Position numbers and translations under genes: made by a program. Positions 61,839 to 64,000 of a stretch of DNA of 64,000 nt are shown piece by piece; position 1 is the first letter of the stretch, and every line of letters starts with the position of its first letter. Location: NCBI GenBank assembly GCA_964433135.1, contig CAYSQW010000005.1, forward strand, positions 53,144 to 117,143, written 5' to 3'. The notes beneath the pieces were generated by a model. The model ran no database searches and was not told where the DNA came from. It saw only the letters and a program-made list of their open reading frames with translations. Source of the stretch: CAYSQW01 sp964433135. Lineage in GTDB: Bacteria; Acidobacteriota; Aminicenantia; Aminicenantales; Aminicenantaceae.

Positions 61839-63896
61839 TTGAGAATTAAAGCTTATATTTCCATGATTATCTTATTTGCCATGATATTTTTTGCACCCTC
61901 GGCGGTTTTGGGGGATCCACCCACAAAACGGCCATGGACTGCGGAGGATGTTTTTCGTTTGAAAAACTTGGGAAATCTCCAAGTTTCCCCTGACGGCAGG
62001 CTTCTATATTTCATCCTTTCAGAGAAAAGTCTGGAAGCGGACCGCGGTTATTCGAGTCTTTGGGTGATGCCCACAGACGGCGGGAAGGCAAAACCTCTTA
62101 CTGATATCAAGGGATCCCTTTCCAGCCCGAGATTATCACCCGACGGCAAATATATCGCATTTTTTTCAACAGTGGGAGGCTCGCTGAATTTATGCGTCAT
62201 GAATGCGGATGGTTCCAATAAACGTGCGCTGGCGGAATTGGAAAAATCCAATGCCTATCTTGGGATGAGGGGAAACGAGCTCTGCTGGTCGCCGGACGGA
62301 AAGACACTGGCCTACAACGCGGCCGGCCCCAGGCACTATAAAAACGATCCATCCCCCGGCAAGTTCCCCTCCGGAAACGATGTCATGGTAGTGGACAGAC
62401 TGCTATTCAAGACGTTTTATTATTATTCCGACCTGAGAAGGACCCACGTTTGGCTCATATCGAATAAAGGGGGTGATCCCCGCCGAATATCTTCCGGAGA
62501 CTATGACTATCATTCGATTTCCTTTTCTCCGGATGGAAAATGGATCGCCTGCGTTTCGAATCAAACCGGTAAGGATGATTTCAATTCCAATAACGACATC
62601 TGCCTTCTTTCCACCGAAGGCAAGGAGATGAAGCGGATCAGCAACACCATCGGCCCGGAGTATACCCCCAAATGGTCCCCTGACGGAGACAGCATTCTTT
62701 TCCTCGGCAGAAACCGCGATCATCGCAGCAAGGAAAGTGACGCCGAACTTTATAAAGTGTGTATCATGCCGAAAACTGGCGGCAATCCGGTGAACCTTAC
62801 GGCCCCTCTGGATCGCTGGAGCATGTCACCGGAATGGGCGTATGACGGAAAGAAAATCTATTTCACCGCCCAGAATCATGGACGTGTTGGGCTCTATACG
62901 GCTCCCAGAGAAGGACGTAAGGTAGACTGTATCTTTGAGGAGAACGGGCAGGTGAATGCTTTTTGCCTGGGTATAAATGGTGATATTTTCTTTGTTTATA
63001 CGGATTTCACCCATCCTCCTGAAATATTCAGCATCAGGGAAACCAAGTCTACCGTGAATCTGAAAAAGCAGCAGCTTACAAAATTCCATAAGGAATTCGT
63101 CAATCAAGTCGAGATCGTTGAAAGTGAATCCTTTTCTTTTCCGAGTTTTGACGGGACTTTGATCGAAGGCTGGCTGATGAAACCCGCGGCTTTCCAAAAA
63201 GGAACCCGCTACCCCCTGATCCATGCCGTACATGGAGGCCCTCACGGCCAATACGGCTGCAGTCTTCCCAGAACGGCGATGTTTCAATACCTGGCGGCCA
63301 AGGGTTACGCCGTGATGTTCATGAACTACAGGGGGAGCTCCGGCCGCGGGCAGGAATTTTCCGACCTCATTGTCGGAGATCTCTGCGGCGGCGAATATAA
63401 AGATCTCATGCTGGGGCTGGATTATGTCTTGGATAATTTTCAATTCCTCGATAAAGAACGTTTAGGATTAACCGGTGGAAGCTACGGCGGATACCTGAGC
63501 AATTGGATCATCACGCATACCGACCGCTATAAGGCCGCGATTCCGGTGGCATCGATAAGCCATGTTCTCACGGATTGGAGCACGGATGCCAACTCCCTCT
63601 GGTTTGAAAGCGACGGCGGATTCATGCCCATCGATGATTTCGAGAAAGCTTGGGAATGGTCCCCTATCAAATACATAAAAAATTGCAAGACACCAACCCT
63701 ATTTGTCCATGGAGCCTGGGATTTCTGCTGCAACATCAACCAGGCTGAATTGATGTTTACCGCTTTAAAAAAACTGGGGGTGGAAACCGTCCTGGCTATT
63801 TATCCCAATGAAGGCCATGGCGTTCGAAGATATCCCAGCCACGTTCTCGACTATTACCAGAGAGTCCTGGCTTGGTTCGACAAGTATTTAAATTAG
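61839..63896 (+). CDS. Exported S9-family prolyl oligopeptidase-like peptidase
   Basis: 685 residues from a TTG start that has AAGGAGG at seven-base spacing; an earlier in-frame ATG has no RBS and would disrupt the signal (ISMIILFAMIFFAPSAVLG). The propeller half carries LQVSPDGRLLYFIL, ISFSPDGKWIACVS and PKWSPDGDSILFLG. The hydrolase half has Ser548 in GGSYGGYLSNW, Asp628 in HGAWDFCCNINQ, and His660 in NEGHGVRRY. It should release peptides at Pro or N-blocked ends outside the cytoplasm. Its promoter is divergent from the GntR operon. Confidence 0.92.
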   Translation: MRIKAYISMIILFAMIFFAPSAVLGDPPTKRPWTAEDVFRLKNLGNLQVSPDGRLLYFILSEKSLEADRGYSSLWVMPTDGGKAKPLTDIKGSLSSPRLSPDGKYIAFFSTVGGSLNLCVMNADGSNKRALAELEKSNAYLGMRGNELCWSPDGKTLAYNAAGPRHYKNDPSPGKFPSGNDVMVVDRLLFKTFYYYSDLRRTHVWLISNKGGDPRRISSGDYDYHSISFSPDGKWIACVSNQTGKDDFNSNNDICLLSTEGKEMKRISNTIGPEYTPKWSPDGDSILFLGRNRDHRSKESDAELYKVCIMPKTGGNPVNLTAPLDRWSMSPEWAYDGKKIYFTAQNHGRVGLYTAPREGRKVDCIFEENGQVNAFCLGINGDIFFVYTDFTHPPEIFSIRETKSTVNLKKQQLTKFHKEFVNQVEIVESESFSFPSFDGTLIEGWLMKPAAFQKGTRYPLIHAVHGGPHGQYGCSLPRTAMFQYLAAKGYAVMFMNYRGSSGRGQEFSDLIVGDLCGGEYKDLMLGLDYVLDNFQFLDKERLGLTGGSYGGYLSNWIITHTDRYKAAIPVASISHVLTDWSTDANSLWFESDGGFMPIDDFEKAWEWSPIKYIKNCKTPTLFVHGAWDFCCNINQAELMFTALKKLGVETVLAIYPNEGHGVRRYPSHVLDYYQRVLAWFDKYLN

Positions 63897-63920
63897 GTGG
63901 GGGGGGGATTCTCCCCACCC
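63893..63920 (+). terminator. Hairpin after the S9 peptidase gene
   Basis: GGTGGGG (63896-63902) pairs with CCCCACC (63913-63919) around the stop codon's end. No T-run follows, so it may be a weak or unusual terminator. Confidence 0.35.
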
Positions 63921-64000
63921 CATTCTTGCCTACTAACCCCACCCTGGCATTCAGGAAAAAACCATACTCAGGGCCCTGAACGCTCCTGGATGAGCCACGG

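Overview
The window looks like a chromosomal segment of a bacterium of the Candidatus Aminicenantes / Acidobacteriota type. This is an inference from protein content, not from any rRNA: many exported S9/M16/M24/M49 peptidases and alpha/beta hydrolases, a PadR regulator beside a FtsX/MacB-like permease with an N-terminal 'permease prefix', hydantoinase/oxoprolinase genes, and an anaerobic glycyl radical enzyme. Base composition is fairly even. Promoters are of ordinary sigma-70 type, and two (tRNA-fMet and nuoJ) have perfect TTGACA/TATAAT hexamers. No rRNA, insertion sequence, phage gene or CRISPR array was seen.

Layout. 1-9.6 kb: small metabolic and housekeeping genes (an SDR, a receiver-DUF3052 fusion, membrane and lipoproteins, GNAT, a TGS1-like methyltransferase, an aspartyl protease with PDZ, an alkylated-DNA methyltransferase) mixed with damaged genes (DUF1801 frameshift, CPBP protease with an internal deletion, tandem AbrB-like gene with an in-frame TGA). 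9.6-15.2 kb: a four-gene unit of a phytoene-desaturase-like flavoprotein, a 54-aa coupled protein, and hydantoinase/oxoprolinase B and A subunits. 15.3-25.4 kb: exported hydrolases (CocE/S15-like, an esterase, two serine beta-lactamase-like proteins, two alpha/beta hydrolases) and a beta-propeller protein. 25.5-32.4 kb: GNAT, small membrane proteins, a deleted zinc/quinone oxidoreductase, adenosine deaminase and a Tat-exported class V aminotransferase-like protein. 32.7-35.4 kb: a 3-hydroxyacyl-CoA dehydrogenase plus thiolase operon. 35.6-40.2 kb: a lipoprotein, PadR with a wrecked permease, and an S9 peptidase. 40.3-46.4 kb: initiator tRNA and the nuoJKLMN half of complex I. 46.5-53.5 kb: TerB-like protein, M49 dipeptidyl peptidase III, a FAD oxidoreductase, RNase P RNA overlapping an NtrC-type regulator, and a K+ channel. 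53.5-64 kb: an M16 pair, Xaa-Pro aminopeptidase, a glycyl radical enzyme with activase and GntR regulator, and a divergent prolyl-oligopeptidase-family peptidase.

The most coherent biology is at 56.1-63.9 kb. The glycyl radical enzyme carries, at one constant offset, every active-site residue I recall for trans-4-hydroxy-L-proline dehydratase (HypD). It is flanked by an Xaa-Pro aminopeptidase and an exported S9 peptidase, which suggests a locus for using (hydroxy)proline-rich, collagen-like peptides under one GntR regulator. A second theme is gene decay: five genes in 64 kb are broken, three of them by internal deletions that keep both ends. A third is the overlap of the rnpB 5' end with the C-terminal codons of a response regulator.
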